A stretch of 64,000 bases of DNA from Paenibacillus psychroresistens. GTDB taxonomy: Bacteria; Bacillota; Bacilli; Paenibacillales; NBRC-103111. The position numbers and the translations under genes are program-made. Below are positions 37,342 to 45,887 of this stretch, piece after piece; position 1 is the stretch's first letter; each line of letters starts with the position of its first letter. The stretch covers positions 4,688,001 through 4,752,000 of the forward strand of contig NZ_CP034235.1 in assembly GCF_009728935.1 (NCBI RefSeq), read 5' to 3'. The notes beneath the pieces are model-generated. The model saw only the letters and a list, made by a program, of their open reading frames with translations. It was not told the DNA's origin and did no database searches.

Positions 37342-38931
37342 TCATGCATGCAAGGACTTCCGATAATATTGCGGTGTCATCCCGTGAATTTTCTTGAATA
37401 AACGTGCAAAATAAGAAAAATTATCATAGCCCAAGCTATCCGCAATTTCACTGATCGTTTTATCCGTACATAACAGCATATCTGCCGCTTTAGCCATTCT
37501 TTCTTGCAGAATATAGTCCGATAAGGAAAGCCCTGTTTCCTTGCGAAACAATCTGGACAAGTAGGCAGGATTCAGATAAACAAGGGAGGCTAGCATTTCC
37601 CGAGTCATTTCTTGATAGAGATTCTCTTTAATATGCAGCTTTAGCTTTTGAATGATCGGATTTGTTGGACTCTTGAAAAAAAGCAATTGAACAACAATAG
37701 GGATAACCTGCTTTATCCAATTTTTGAGCTGATATAGAGAATCGGTTACATGGTTCGGCAATGGAAACTTATCGGCATCATGAAGCATTTTGACCGACAC
37801 TCCTTTGCGATGCAAGACATAATAGACGACTTGGAGGAAGCTATGATAAAAGGTAATTAAGGTTTCAACAGTCACCTGTTCCTCATTCATCTCTTGAAAA
37901 ACCAGCTCCAAGTTACGATATAGCTGGTCTACATCTCCACGCTCTAACCACTCAGCCCATTCATTAAACGAGTCAAGAATTACTCCTCTATCTTCTTTTA
38001 GCTGATCCTGTGTGAATATGACCCGATTGGATTGCGTGACGTTCCGATATTCCATATTCAATAGTCCATGGTAAGACTTCATAATATCGGTTACTGGTAT
38101 CTTCTCGCCAACGTAACATGATATTTTGCTGTAGAAATATTGGTTGCAGGAGCTAATATAATGCTCACATAATGTTTTAATTTCAGCTGTTTCTACCATT
38201 TCATTGCCTAAATAGAGGATACACATCGTGTTGCCGTGATGATCCTTAAAAATACTGCCTGAAAGCTTTTCTAGAATTAACTCTTCCGCTGCCTTTTGTA
38301 GAGCAAACTCCATAATTTCTTCATCTCGCGAGTTAAAAGCTTTACTCCATTCCTCTAAGCTAATTAGAATAAGCTGTACCGATTGCACAGCCTCAAATGA
38401 ATGCGATTCCAATGCATTACGAATTACATCCTGATTAGGTAGAATGCGTTGTCTCAACAAATCCTGCCAAAAGCGCTCAATGCGAATCGGCTTCTGGCTT
38501 TGCCAGAGCTGATAATATTTCTGAAAGCCTTCAGTTGCTTCATTCATTTCTCGCTTACTGTCTACACGTAATAAAGCCCCTTGAAGCACATGTTCAATTT
38601 CTGCATAGACAACAGGCTTTAATAAATAATCATAGCTTCCCAATTGAATGGCCTTTTTAATGAAGCTAAACTCAGCATGACAGGTGAAGAAAATCGTTTC
38701 CACTCCAGGCTTATTCTCCCTCACCCACTCCAGCAGCTCCAGTCCATTCCCTTCAGGCATTTCAATATCACAAATCATCACATCCATATCGTGGGCCAAT
38801 AATAACTCTTTGGCTTGCAGTGAATGAAACGCTTCAAACACATCTGTTACTCCAAGCTTTTCCCAGTTGACTCCAGAAATAAGTCCTTTAACCGCATATA
38901 TTTCATCATCCACAACCAGAACTTTATACAT
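37342..38931 (-). CDS. YesN-type response regulator of the GH87 cluster (REC + AraC)
   Basis: This 529-residue regulator has a receiver domain (DDE at 8-10, phospho-acceptor Asp55 in VMICDIEMPEG, Lys in YDYLLKPV near 104). A long middle region of about 280 residues is typical of large YesN proteins. The C-terminal AraC DNA-binding domain covers about 425-525 (LNPAYLSRLFRKETGLSLSDYI and LGYDNFSYFARLFKKIHGMTP). The ATG at 38931 is chosen because GGAGG is 8 nt upstream; the ATG at 38937 would leave only 2 nt. The gene lies 37 bp after the kinase. Direct repeats in three nearby promoters are its probable targets, including its own operon. Confidence 0.92.
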   Translation of the reverse strand: MYKVLVVDDEIYAVKGLISGVNWEKLGVTDVFEAFHSLQAKELLLAHDMDVMICDIEMPEGNGLELLEWVRENKPGVETIFFTCHAEFSFIKKAIQLGSYDYLLKPVVYAEIEHVLQGALLRVDSKREMNEATEGFQKYYQLWQSQKPIRIERFWQDLLRQRILPNQDVIRNALESHSFEAVQSVQLILISLEEWSKAFNSRDEEIMEFALQKAAEELILEKLSGSIFKDHHGNTMCILYLGNEMVETAEIKTLCEHYISSCNQYFYSKISCYVGEKIPVTDIMKSYHGLLNMEYRNVTQSNRVIFTQDQLKEDRGVILDSFNEWAEWLERGDVDQLYRNLELVFQEMNEEQVTVETLITFYHSFLQVVYYVLHRKGVSVKMLHDADKFPLPNHVTDSLYQLKNWIKQVIPIVVQLLFFKSPTNPIIQKLKLHIKENLYQEMTREMLASLVYLNPAYLSRLFRKETGLSLSDYILQERMAKAADMLLCTDKTISEIADSLGYDNFSYFARLFKKIHGMTPQYYRKSLHA

Positions 38932-38968
38932 ATACATAGCCTCCAAAAGTGATATTATAACCAATCAT

Positions 38969-40705
38969 TTATACATTCCGTGGCAGGCGCAGGCTGACAA
39001 TCGCACCTTTTGGGACCGTGTTCTCAAAGGTGAGGCTTACTTCTGATTTGTAATACAGCCTACAGCGGCGAAGCACATTGCTAAGGCCAATATGCCCTTC
39101 CTCGGATTGATAATATTGATTGGACTGCAGGACCTCTAATACTTCTGAGGCGATGCCTTTCCCATTATCCATAACACGAATCAGAATATATTCATCGGGC
39201 ATAAGCGGATCCAGAGTCACATGGATAGAAACTTTAAACGGCTCCACATGCTTAATGGTAAAGCCATGAATCAATGCATTTTCCACAAGGGGTTGAACCG
39301 TCAATGGCGGGATACTGTAGTCCTCCAGTTCACTTGCTATGTTTACCTCATAAGCTAGATTATCTGGAAATCGCAAGGATTGAATGATTAGATAATTGCT
39401 AATGTGCTCTAATTCTTCGCTTAATTTAACGGTTAGCAGATGGGTCCTTGTTGTAAAACGAAAAAATTTAACCAGATGCAAAGCCATGGTCTGAATCAAT
39501 TCAAAGTTCTTGATTTGTGCGAGATTGAACACTATATTCAAAGAATTCATAAAGAAATGCGGGTGAATTTGGGCCTGCAAATGCTTGAGCTCTGCTTTCT
39601 GAGTTTGGATGTGCTCTTCATAAACATCGATTTTCAAATGTTCAATTTCCTCTGCCATGTCATTAAAGGTTTCATTAATCAAGATAAACTCTGCTAAATT
39701 ATGCTCCTCCAGCCTGACGGACAAATTTCCAGTTCTCACCTTGCGCATTCCCTGTATCAGGTTATGAATAGGCTTAACAATTGATCTTTGCAGGAAGACC
39801 AAATAGAGAATTAAGATAATGACAACTAGTAATGGAATTAGATAATTTAATTGTTTAAAAAAAGTTAGACCTTCAAGCAGGTCCTTCTCGGGAATCATCA
39901 ACACCAAGCGAATATCCGCGAATTTAGATTGTTGATCAACGAGAAAATAAGGTTCTTTTAGCTTAATGATATTGTAGATTTTTTGCGGCTGATTCATATA
40001 TTGAGACCAATTAATCAGCTTGGATTGATCCTCCAAATGTTCATTCGGAAGCTCCGTTACAGCTTCACCAGCATTGGAAACAAACATAGCCTGCACTCGA
40101 TTATCCTCACTTAAATGCTGAAAAGGCAGTATAAGTCGACTAAGATCAATCCATGCGCCAATATATGATTTATAGTCCGTGTCAACAATTCGCACTAAAC
40201 CATATTCCTGATCGAGCTTGACCAGAGTCCATTGATTGTTCTTCTGAACCATGCTGCGGTCCTTTAATATTTCTAATAGCTTCGCTTGAATGGCTTGTTT
40301 TTTGTCATAAGGGACAAGCTGCTGCGGAGCAATAAGCAGCTCATCATGCTTCGAGCTGTAAGCAAATAAAACGTCTGCTGCATTGTAATAAGTTGAGTTC
40401 AGATTTAGCTCATTAACCACATGAATTTTTTTATCGTAATACTCAAAGCTATTTTTATCGTATTCACTGAGTGAAATCAGATTGGTATCCTGTTTGGCTG
40501 TTTTATAGAGAAATTTATTGATTTCATCTAAAATACTATCTGTATTATTCATATACATGGTCAATAAATTCTTGTTGGATACCGCGAGCTGGGAATGGAT
40601 TACCTTAGTCGCATATAAGCTATTCAACAGCAAAAGAATGGTCAAAGGAATAGTAACGAGACAAAAGCCAATAATTAGCCTGGAACGAATGGTAGCTTTT
40701 CTCAT
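38969..40705 (-). CDS. YesM-type sensor histidine kinase of the GH87 cluster
   Basis: This is a 578-residue membrane kinase. One membrane segment lies near residues 10-32 and a second near 277-300; between them is an extracellular sensor of about 245 residues. A HAMP domain follows, then His383 in QIHPHFFMNSLNIVF and a HATPase domain with PLVENALIHGF, DNGKGIA and GLSNVLRRCR. The ATG at 40705 has AAGGAG 5 nt upstream; the frame is open to 40750 but the promoter -10 lies there. It is first in an operon with the YesN regulator and binding lipoprotein. Expected role: detect alpha-1,3-glucan fragments, directly or through the binding protein. Confidence 0.93.
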   Translation of the reverse strand: MRKATIRSRLIIGFCLVTIPLTILLLLNSLYATKVIHSQLAVSNKNLLTMYMNNTDSILDEINKFLYKTAKQDTNLISLSEYDKNSFEYYDKKIHVVNELNLNSTYYNAADVLFAYSSKHDELLIAPQQLVPYDKKQAIQAKLLEILKDRSMVQKNNQWTLVKLDQEYGLVRIVDTDYKSYIGAWIDLSRLILPFQHLSEDNRVQAMFVSNAGEAVTELPNEHLEDQSKLINWSQYMNQPQKIYNIIKLKEPYFLVDQQSKFADIRLVLMIPEKDLLEGLTFFKQLNYLIPLLVVIILILYLVFLQRSIVKPIHNLIQGMRKVRTGNLSVRLEEHNLAEFILINETFNDMAEEIEHLKIDVYEEHIQTQKAELKHLQAQIHPHFFMNSLNIVFNLAQIKNFELIQTMALHLVKFFRFTTRTHLLTVKLSEELEHISNYLIIQSLRFPDNLAYEVNIASELEDYSIPPLTVQPLVENALIHGFTIKHVEPFKVSIHVTLDPLMPDEYILIRVMDNGKGIASEVLEVLQSNQYYQSEEGHIGLSNVLRRCRLYYKSEVSLTFENTVPKGAIVSLRLPRNV

Positions 40706-40749
40706 GGTGACTCCTTTTCCAATGCTGGAATGAAATGGTTTTAGCTCCA

Positions 40750-40812
40750 ATTATACAGCAATGCCAATCTAGTAACTATTAAAATAATCACTAAAGATAC
40801 TAAGATTGTGAC
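40750..40812 (-). promoter_or_regulatory. yesM operon promoter with 21-bp-spaced activator repeats
   Basis: Minus strand: GTCACAA starts at 40812, GTGAT at 40791, TAGTTA (-35) at 40773-40778, a 17-bp spacer, and TATAAT at 40750-40755. The match to both GH87 promoters suggests positive autoregulation. Confidence 0.72.
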
Positions 40813-40832
40813 CTCTATTAAGAAAAACAATC

Positions 40833-40872
40833 CAGCGCATACCACAATGATCTTCATCAAGGGTATGCGCTG
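40833..40872 (-). terminator. Terminator of GH87-2
   Basis: CAGCGCATACC pairs perfectly with GGTATGCGCTG. The minus strand continues GATTGTTTTTCTT. It lies 33 bp past the GH87-2 stop codon. Confidence 0.88.
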
Positions 40873-40905
40873 ATTTAGTTTACCTATTAAGCTTTATTAT
40901 GAAGT

Positions 40906-43900
40906 TTACCAGTTGTTGCCTGTACCTGAAACTGTAAAGTTAGGTGAAGCATTGATGAATTTACCTGATGGTGCATTATTAACTGTATTACTGTTGAATA
41001 CGGAAGTGCCACCTGCTGTGCTTCTAACAGAAACACCGTAGGTTCCAGGATTATTGATTGTATTGTTTGCATAAGTAACCGAAATGTTAGGTGCCGGTTC
41101 TTCAATAAAAATCCCTGCATAGGTGCTGTCATTAATCACATTACCTGATACCGTTACTGTAAGGTTATTAGCTAAGCCATTGTTATTTAACCAATAAGCC
41201 CAAATCGCGCCAATCTGATAGCCATAATCTCTGTGAGCAGAACCCGTTCTTAAAAGCATGTTGTTCTGAATAAGCAACGTACCTGTCATAGATGGAGGAC
41301 TAAAGTTAGTTCCATAAGAGATACCTCCGCCCGAACGTACTGTATCCGTGACTAAGTTACTGATGACCTTATTGTTTGAACCACCGTAAATACCAATGCC
41401 ATTGGCAAGCGTAGGAATTTGTACTGTATTGTAGCTGAACGTATTATTATTGTCTAAATGTCCATCCCATGACCACATGGCCATGCCATCGTCACCGGTG
41501 TTTCTGAATGAGTTATTAGTAGCTGTTGAATTAGAAGTACCTCTTGAGAAATTCAATCCATCTGCCCAAACGTCTCTAACTCTATTGGTCGTAACCGTAC
41601 CATTGTTGGTATCGTCGGAGAACCAGATACCTACTTTTCCATGCTCGATCCAAAGGTTGGATATCGTTGAGTTTGTTGCTACACCATCAATACCAGCAAC
41701 ACCGAGCTGATCATCTCTGATGATATCATTTGCACTTATCTTCATTCCCGAAACCGTTGAATTCCCTTTCAGGACAAAACCAGCATAATCACCAGAAAGT
41801 GCTGAATACCAAATGCCGGCACCTTTTACAGATACGCCAAGCGGCAGGTAAATTCTTGTGCCTGATCCGTCATAGCCTGCACCTTTATGCCCTGTGTTAA
41901 AGTTAAAGGTTCCTGTTGGAATCCAAACGCCTACTTTAGTTCCACCAGAGCCTGTAACAGCCGTTATGGCACTGTTCATTGCTGCTGTATCATCTGCTCC
42001 ATCATTGGCTACTGCACCATAGCTTGTAATTGAAACATAGTTTGCCGGCATTGTTAATGCAGCAGGAACAGCTTCTGTTTCGATTAAATCCAGCGTTACA
42101 CTTGCTGTAGAGCTAAAGTTCAAATTAGTCGCATTTCTTTGGAATTTAATTACTGTTCCAATTGGATATTGCTGACCTAATAGTACGGAAACCTCATCAA
42201 ACATATGAGCTGGCGTTGTAGAAGGTGTAGTCGGGTTGTTAGACCAACGAATTACACTCGAAATACTGCCCCATTCTCCATAATTCCAAGCATATTTTGA
42301 GGTTAAATTAACATCTTTAATGAACGTTCCGCCGACATATAAGCTGATAGCGGAATCAATTCCAGTACCCGCTGCGTTATCGGGGATAGAATATCTAAGC
42401 GTTATGCCTTGTGCGGCTTTAGCTAATGTAATTTGAGCATATTGTCCTGCAGCTGTAAGCTGTACGGCTTTTCTTCCGGATGATTCCGAAGCGAGGGTTC
42501 CTGCAGTTGTTGAAGGACCTACTAAAGCTCCTGTAAACGTTGCGCTCTCCACCTCATAAGTGTCATATGGCATAGTCGCTCCATAGGTTCCTGGAAGCGG
42601 TGTTGGTGTTGGCACTGGTGTTGGTGAAGGAGTTGGCGTTGGTGTAGCCTTGGCACCAACATCAATTTTATCCAGATTTACATTACCTGTGTCTGTCGTA
42701 TCATATTTGTACATGATTGTATTGTTGCCGTTATTCAGAGCTACATAAGTTACAACAGTACCCCATGTATCCCAGTTCGCAAGATTAGCCAGGATGATCT
42801 GCGAAAGTTTCGTACCATTCACATATATGCTAAGCGTCTGGGCTGGTCCCGAAGCATTGGCATATCTAAGCGTAATCGGATAATTACCTGCGGAGGTAAC
42901 GTTTACTGTGAAGGTTAAAGCTGCATTCCCTTTATTAACATCTGAAAAACCGCCTACAAAACCCGTTCCTGTATAGCCCGTATGATCCGTGGCAACCGCT
43001 GTTCCGCCTGCTCTTACAGCCGATTCCGCTTGATAAGTGCCGCCAGATGGAGGTGGAGGCGTCGGTGTTACGGTTGGTGTCGGAGTTGGCGTTGGTGTTG
43101 GCGTAGCAGTCGGTGTCGGTGTTGCTGTACCGCCTGAGGCCACATTGATTCTATCTACATTTACATTACCTGTATCCGTTGTATCATATTTAAGGCGAAT
43201 CGTATTGCTTCCAGCTATAAGAGCCAACGCTTCTACCTTAGTCCCCCAAGTATCCCAATTGGCTAAATTTGCTAACGAGGTTTGGCGAATTTTAGTACCG
43301 TTCACATAGATACTTAACGTTTGAGCTTGACCTGATGAATTCGCATAGCGGATTGTGACATTATAGCTTCCTGCAGAGGCTGCATTTACAGTGAACTGTG
43401 CAGCAGCATTCCCCTTATTCACGTCTGTAAACCCACCTACAAAACCCGTTCCTGAATAGCCAGTGTGGTCTGAATAAACAGCAGTCCCACCGGATAATGC
43501 AGAGGACTCTGCTTCATAAGTACCTGCTGGTGGTGGAGTCGGTGTTGGGGTAGGCGTTGGAGTTGCTCCTGCACTAACCACATTCAGATTGTCTATGTTT
43601 ACATTGCCAGAATCCGTAGTATCAAATTTATATTTAATCGTATTATTCCCGGCTGTTAAGGTCAGAGCTTCCAGCTTAGTTCCCCAGGTATCCCAATTCG
43701 CTAAACTTGCCAAAGTGGTTTGTCTAATCTTAGTGCCGTTAACATAAACGCTAAGCGTTCTGGAGCTGCCTGTTCCGTTAGCATATCTTAAAGTAGCATT
43801 ATAACTGCCTGCTGTTGCAGCATTTACGGTAAATTGCAAGGATACATTGCCTATATTACCATCTGTGAAGCCGCCTACAAAACCTGATCCTGTATACCCA

Positions 43901-44076
43901 GTATGATCAGTACCAACAACAGCTCCTCCAGCCAAAGTACCTGCTTCCGCTTCATAAGCTGCTGCAAATGCAGTAGCTGCAAATCTTACAAATGAAAACT
44001 GTGCACAAATTAATGTAAATACTAAAATAAGCACTAAGAGATGATTTCTTTTTAAAGCTTGAATGGACTTTAACAT
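40906..44076 (-). CDS. Secreted GH87 alpha-1,3-glucanase with three CBM modules and Pro-Thr linkers
   Basis: This 1056-residue enzyme has a Sec signal peptide (about 1-39, ending ATAFA) and no lipobox, so it should be released. Three CBM6/35-like modules (about 41-165, 187-312, 345-470; each has DTTDxGNVNxDxxN or a close variant) are joined by repetitive Pro-Thr linkers. A beta-sandwich (about 500-665) and the GH87 beta-helix follow. Catalytic Asp839 (ADGLN) and Asp862/Asp863 (NTGDDG) keep the 23/24-residue spacing. AGGAGG precedes the ATG. The module plan matches the lipoprotein GH87 at 32531-35617, implying duplication with divergence in anchoring. Target: water-insoluble alpha-1,3-glucan such as fungal cell walls or bacterial mutan. 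Confidence 0.92.
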   Translation of the reverse strand: MLKSIQALKRNHLLVLILVFTLICAQFSFVRFAATAFAAAYEAEAGTLAGGAVVGTDHTGYTGSGFVGGFTDGNIGNVSLQFTVNAATAGSYNATLRYANGTGSSRTLSVYVNGTKIRQTTLASLANWDTWGTKLEALTLTAGNNTIKYKFDTTDSGNVNIDNLNVVSAGATPTPTPTPTPPPAGTYEAESSALSGGTAVYSDHTGYSGTGFVGGFTDVNKGNAAAQFTVNAASAGSYNVTIRYANSSGQAQTLSIYVNGTKIRQTSLANLANWDTWGTKVEALALIAGSNTIRLKYDTTDTGNVNVDRINVASGGTATPTPTATPTPTPTPTPTVTPTPPPPSGGTYQAESAVRAGGTAVATDHTGYTGTGFVGGFSDVNKGNAALTFTVNVTSAGNYPITLRYANASGPAQTLSIYVNGTKLSQIILANLANWDTWGTVVTYVALNNGNNTIMYKYDTTDTGNVNLDKIDVGAKATPTPTPSPTPVPTPTPLPGTYGATMPYDTYEVESATFTGALVGPSTTAGTLASESSGRKAVQLTAAGQYAQITLAKAAQGITLRYSIPDNAAGTGIDSAISLYVGGTFIKDVNLTSKYAWNYGEWGSISSVIRWSNNPTTPSTTPAHMFDEVSVLLGQQYPIGTVIKFQRNATNLNFSSTASVTLDLIETEAVPAALTMPANYVSITSYGAVANDGADDTAAMNSAITAVTGSGGTKVGVWIPTGTFNFNTGHKGAGYDGSGTRIYLPLGVSVKGAGIWYSALSGDYAGFVLKGNSTVSGMKISANDIIRDDQLGVAGIDGVATNSTISNLWIEHGKVGIWFSDDTNNGTVTTNRVRDVWADGLNFSRGTSNSTATNNSFRNTGDDGMAMWSWDGHLDNNNTFSYNTVQIPTLANGIGIYGGSNNKVISNLVTDTVRSGGGISYGTNFSPPSMTGTLLIQNNMLLRTGSAHRDYGYQIGAIWAYWLNNNGLANNLTVTVSGNVINDSTYAGIFIEEPAPNISVTYANNTINNPGTYGVSVRSTAGGTSVFNSNTVNNAPSGKFINASPNFTVSGTGNNW
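43049..43131 (-). repeat. Pro-Thr linker repeat within GH87-2
   Basis: Short imperfect repeats encode alternating Thr-Pro between the second and third CBM. Similar shorter tracts lie near 42595-42650 and 43530-43566. They explain the apparent Gly/Val-rich frame on the opposite strand. Confidence 0.85.
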
Positions 44077-44195
44077 ATTAGCTAACCTCCTAAAATTTTG
44101 TTTGCCTTTTGAAAGCTGAATTTCGTGAGTACGCAGCCACCTCCAATTATTTTGTAAGCGATTTCAAGTTGTGATCTTTAAATAACTACATACCT

Positions 44196-44258
44196 ACTTT
44201 ACTCTTCACTTTTGTATAAAACTACCAAATTTGTGACTTTCTCTAGCACATTTATGAC
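44196..44258 (-). promoter_or_regulatory. GH87-2 promoter with 21-bp-spaced activator repeats
   Basis: Minus strand: GTCATAA starts at 44258, GTCAC at 44237, TAGTTT (-35) at 44219-44224, a 17-bp spacer, and TAAAGT at 44196-44201. This leaves a leader of about 115 nt before the ATG. The remaining 313-bp divergent region towards the amidase is AT-rich with no other feature I can support. Confidence 0.72.
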
Positions 44259-44389
44259 GTTATGATTATTCAATTATTAATTTATTGTTAATTTCTTAGA
44301 TGCTTTGTCGAAAACGGCTTGCGAAGCAGGGGATCTGACTTTTATGAAGAACTTGTAAGGAATACATAGTAACGAAAAGAGGGATAATT

Positions 44390-45847
44390 ATGCATTTTCA
44401 ATTAGAGGAAGCAACCATTCAAGACATTCAAAATGCATTTGAATCCGGAGAATTGACTGCCAAAGCTTTAGTCCTTTTATACTTAAACCGCATTGCTAAT
44501 TACGATAAAGAAGGCTTAACGATAAACTCTGTGCTCGAAATTAATCCAGATGCATTATTTATCGCGGAAGCCTTAGATAATGAACGGCAAAATCAAGGCT
44601 CTAGAGGACCGATGCATGGCATTCCGGTTTTATTGAAAGACAATATTAATACTGGAGATGCCCTGCATACAAGCGCCGGTTCGCTTGCACTGGCGAATTC
44701 TTATGCCATCCAGGATGCTTATATTGTAGAAAAGCTTCGCGAAGCTGGCGCGATTATTCTAGGCAAGGCTAATATGACGGAGTTTGCAAATTTCATGACG
44801 GACGGGATGCCTTCCGGATATAGCTCTCGCGGCGGTCAGGTACTCAACCCCTATAACATTTCTACACCTACGGGGGGATCAAGCTCGGGTTCAGCGGTAG
44901 CTGTTGCTTGCAGCTTTTGTACCGTTGCTGTAGGTACAGAAACCTCAGGCTCAATCCTTAATCCTGGCAACCTCAGCTCAACTGTAGGTATTAAACCAAC
45001 TGTTGGTTTAATTAGCCGCTCAGGCATTCTTCCACTTTCTTATAGTCAAGATACAGCCGGACCTATGGCAAGAACGGTGACAGATGCTGTTTTGCTGCTC
45101 AATGCACTATTAGGCGATGATGTGAATGACTCTGCGATGGGAGCGAATAAAGGTAAAAGACGAATGGATTACACAACATACTTGGATAAGCACGGATTAA
45201 ACGGGGCGCGGATTGGGATACCTCGCGATTATTATTTTGAGGAATTGACCGAAGAGCAGCTAGCGATTTTTAATAAAGCTGTTGAAAGTATGAGGCAGCA
45301 AGGTGCGGTAATTGTCGAGTCTGCGAATATCAAAACTTGCCGTGAAATTATCTATTCCAGTGTTGTATTCAACGAGTTTAAATCTGCGCTTAATATGTAT
45401 TTATCACGGTTGGGTCCACATGCTCCTATACATTCCCTTAAAGAGATTATTGATTTTAATCACAATCACCCTATAGAAACTTTAAAATATGGCCAGTCCA
45501 CACTTATTGAAACTGAGTTTACTACAACAGGAAAATTAACAGAGCCTAATTATATCCGAGATAAGACTAGAGACTTACAAACGTGCCAAACGGATGGAAT
45601 AGATGCCACCATGAAAGAGTTTGAGCTGGATGCCTTACTCTTCCCAGCAGATTTTGGAGCAACCGTAACTTCAAGAGCCGGATATCCCTCCATTGTTGTA
45701 CCTGCTGGGTATACTGCGGCTGGTGTTCCTTTTGGAGTGACCTTCTCCGCAATGGCTTACTCTGAACCCACACTAATTAAATTAGCTTATTCCCTTGAAC
45801 AACATACACAAATTAGGAAGGCACCTTCCTTAAAAAGCTTCTTATAA
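44390..45847 (+). CDS. Amidase signature family protein
   Basis: This 485-residue amidase belongs to the Ser-cisSer-Lys hydrolase family. The catalytic Lys lies in [12 protein letters not shown] (near residue 83). The glycine/serine-rich signature [15 protein letters not shown] (near 160-174) supplies the cis-Ser, and [12 protein letters not shown] the nucleophile Ser. The layout resembles peptide amidases and GatA-like proteins, but no gatB or gatC is nearby, so a role in tRNA amidation is unlikely. It hydrolyses some amide bond; the substrate is unknown. GAGGG lies 6 nt before the ATG. It is monocistronic, convergent with the GH92 operon and divergent from GH87-2. No signal peptide is visible, so it is cytoplasmic. 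Confidence 0.9.
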   Translation: MHFQLEEATIQDIQNAFESGELTAKALVLLYLNRIANYDKEGLTINSVLEINPDALFIAEALDNERQNQGSRGPMHGIPVLLKDNINTGDALHTSAGSLALANSYAIQDAYIVEKLREAGAIILGKANMTEFANFMTDGMPSGYSSRGGQVLNPYNISTPTGGSSSGSAVAVACSFCTVAVGTETSGSILNPGNLSSTVGIKPTVGLISRSGILPLSYSQDTAGPMARTVTDAVLLLNALLGDDVNDSAMGANKGKRRMDYTTYLDKHGLNGARIGIPRDYYFEELTEEQLAIFNKAVESMRQQGAVIVESANIKTCREIIYSSVVFNEFKSALNMYLSRLGPHAPIHSLKEIIDFNHNHPIETLKYGQSTLIETEFTTTGKLTEPNYIRDKTRDLQTCQTDGIDATMKEFELDALLFPADFGATVTSRAGYPSIVVPAGYTAAGVPFGVTFSAMAYSEPTLIKLAYSLEQHTQIRKAPSLKSFL

Positions 45848-45887
45848 CAGCCAAACCAACTGATTAAGCATGGTGTGCTTCCTTAAC

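Noticed and set aside
43037-43309. Plus-strand frame rich in Gly and Val
   Set aside because: It is the complement of the Pro-Thr linker and CBM coding sequence of GH87-2; no ribosome binding site or homology.
42590-43570. Tandem short repeats as a possible CRISPR or satellite
   Set aside because: They encode in-frame Pro-Thr linkers between carbohydrate-binding modules; no unique spacers of regular length.
45848-45887. Weak AAGCA/TGCTT hairpin between the amidase and GH92 genes as a terminator
   Set aside because: Stem of five pairs and no T-run; too weak to list as a feature.
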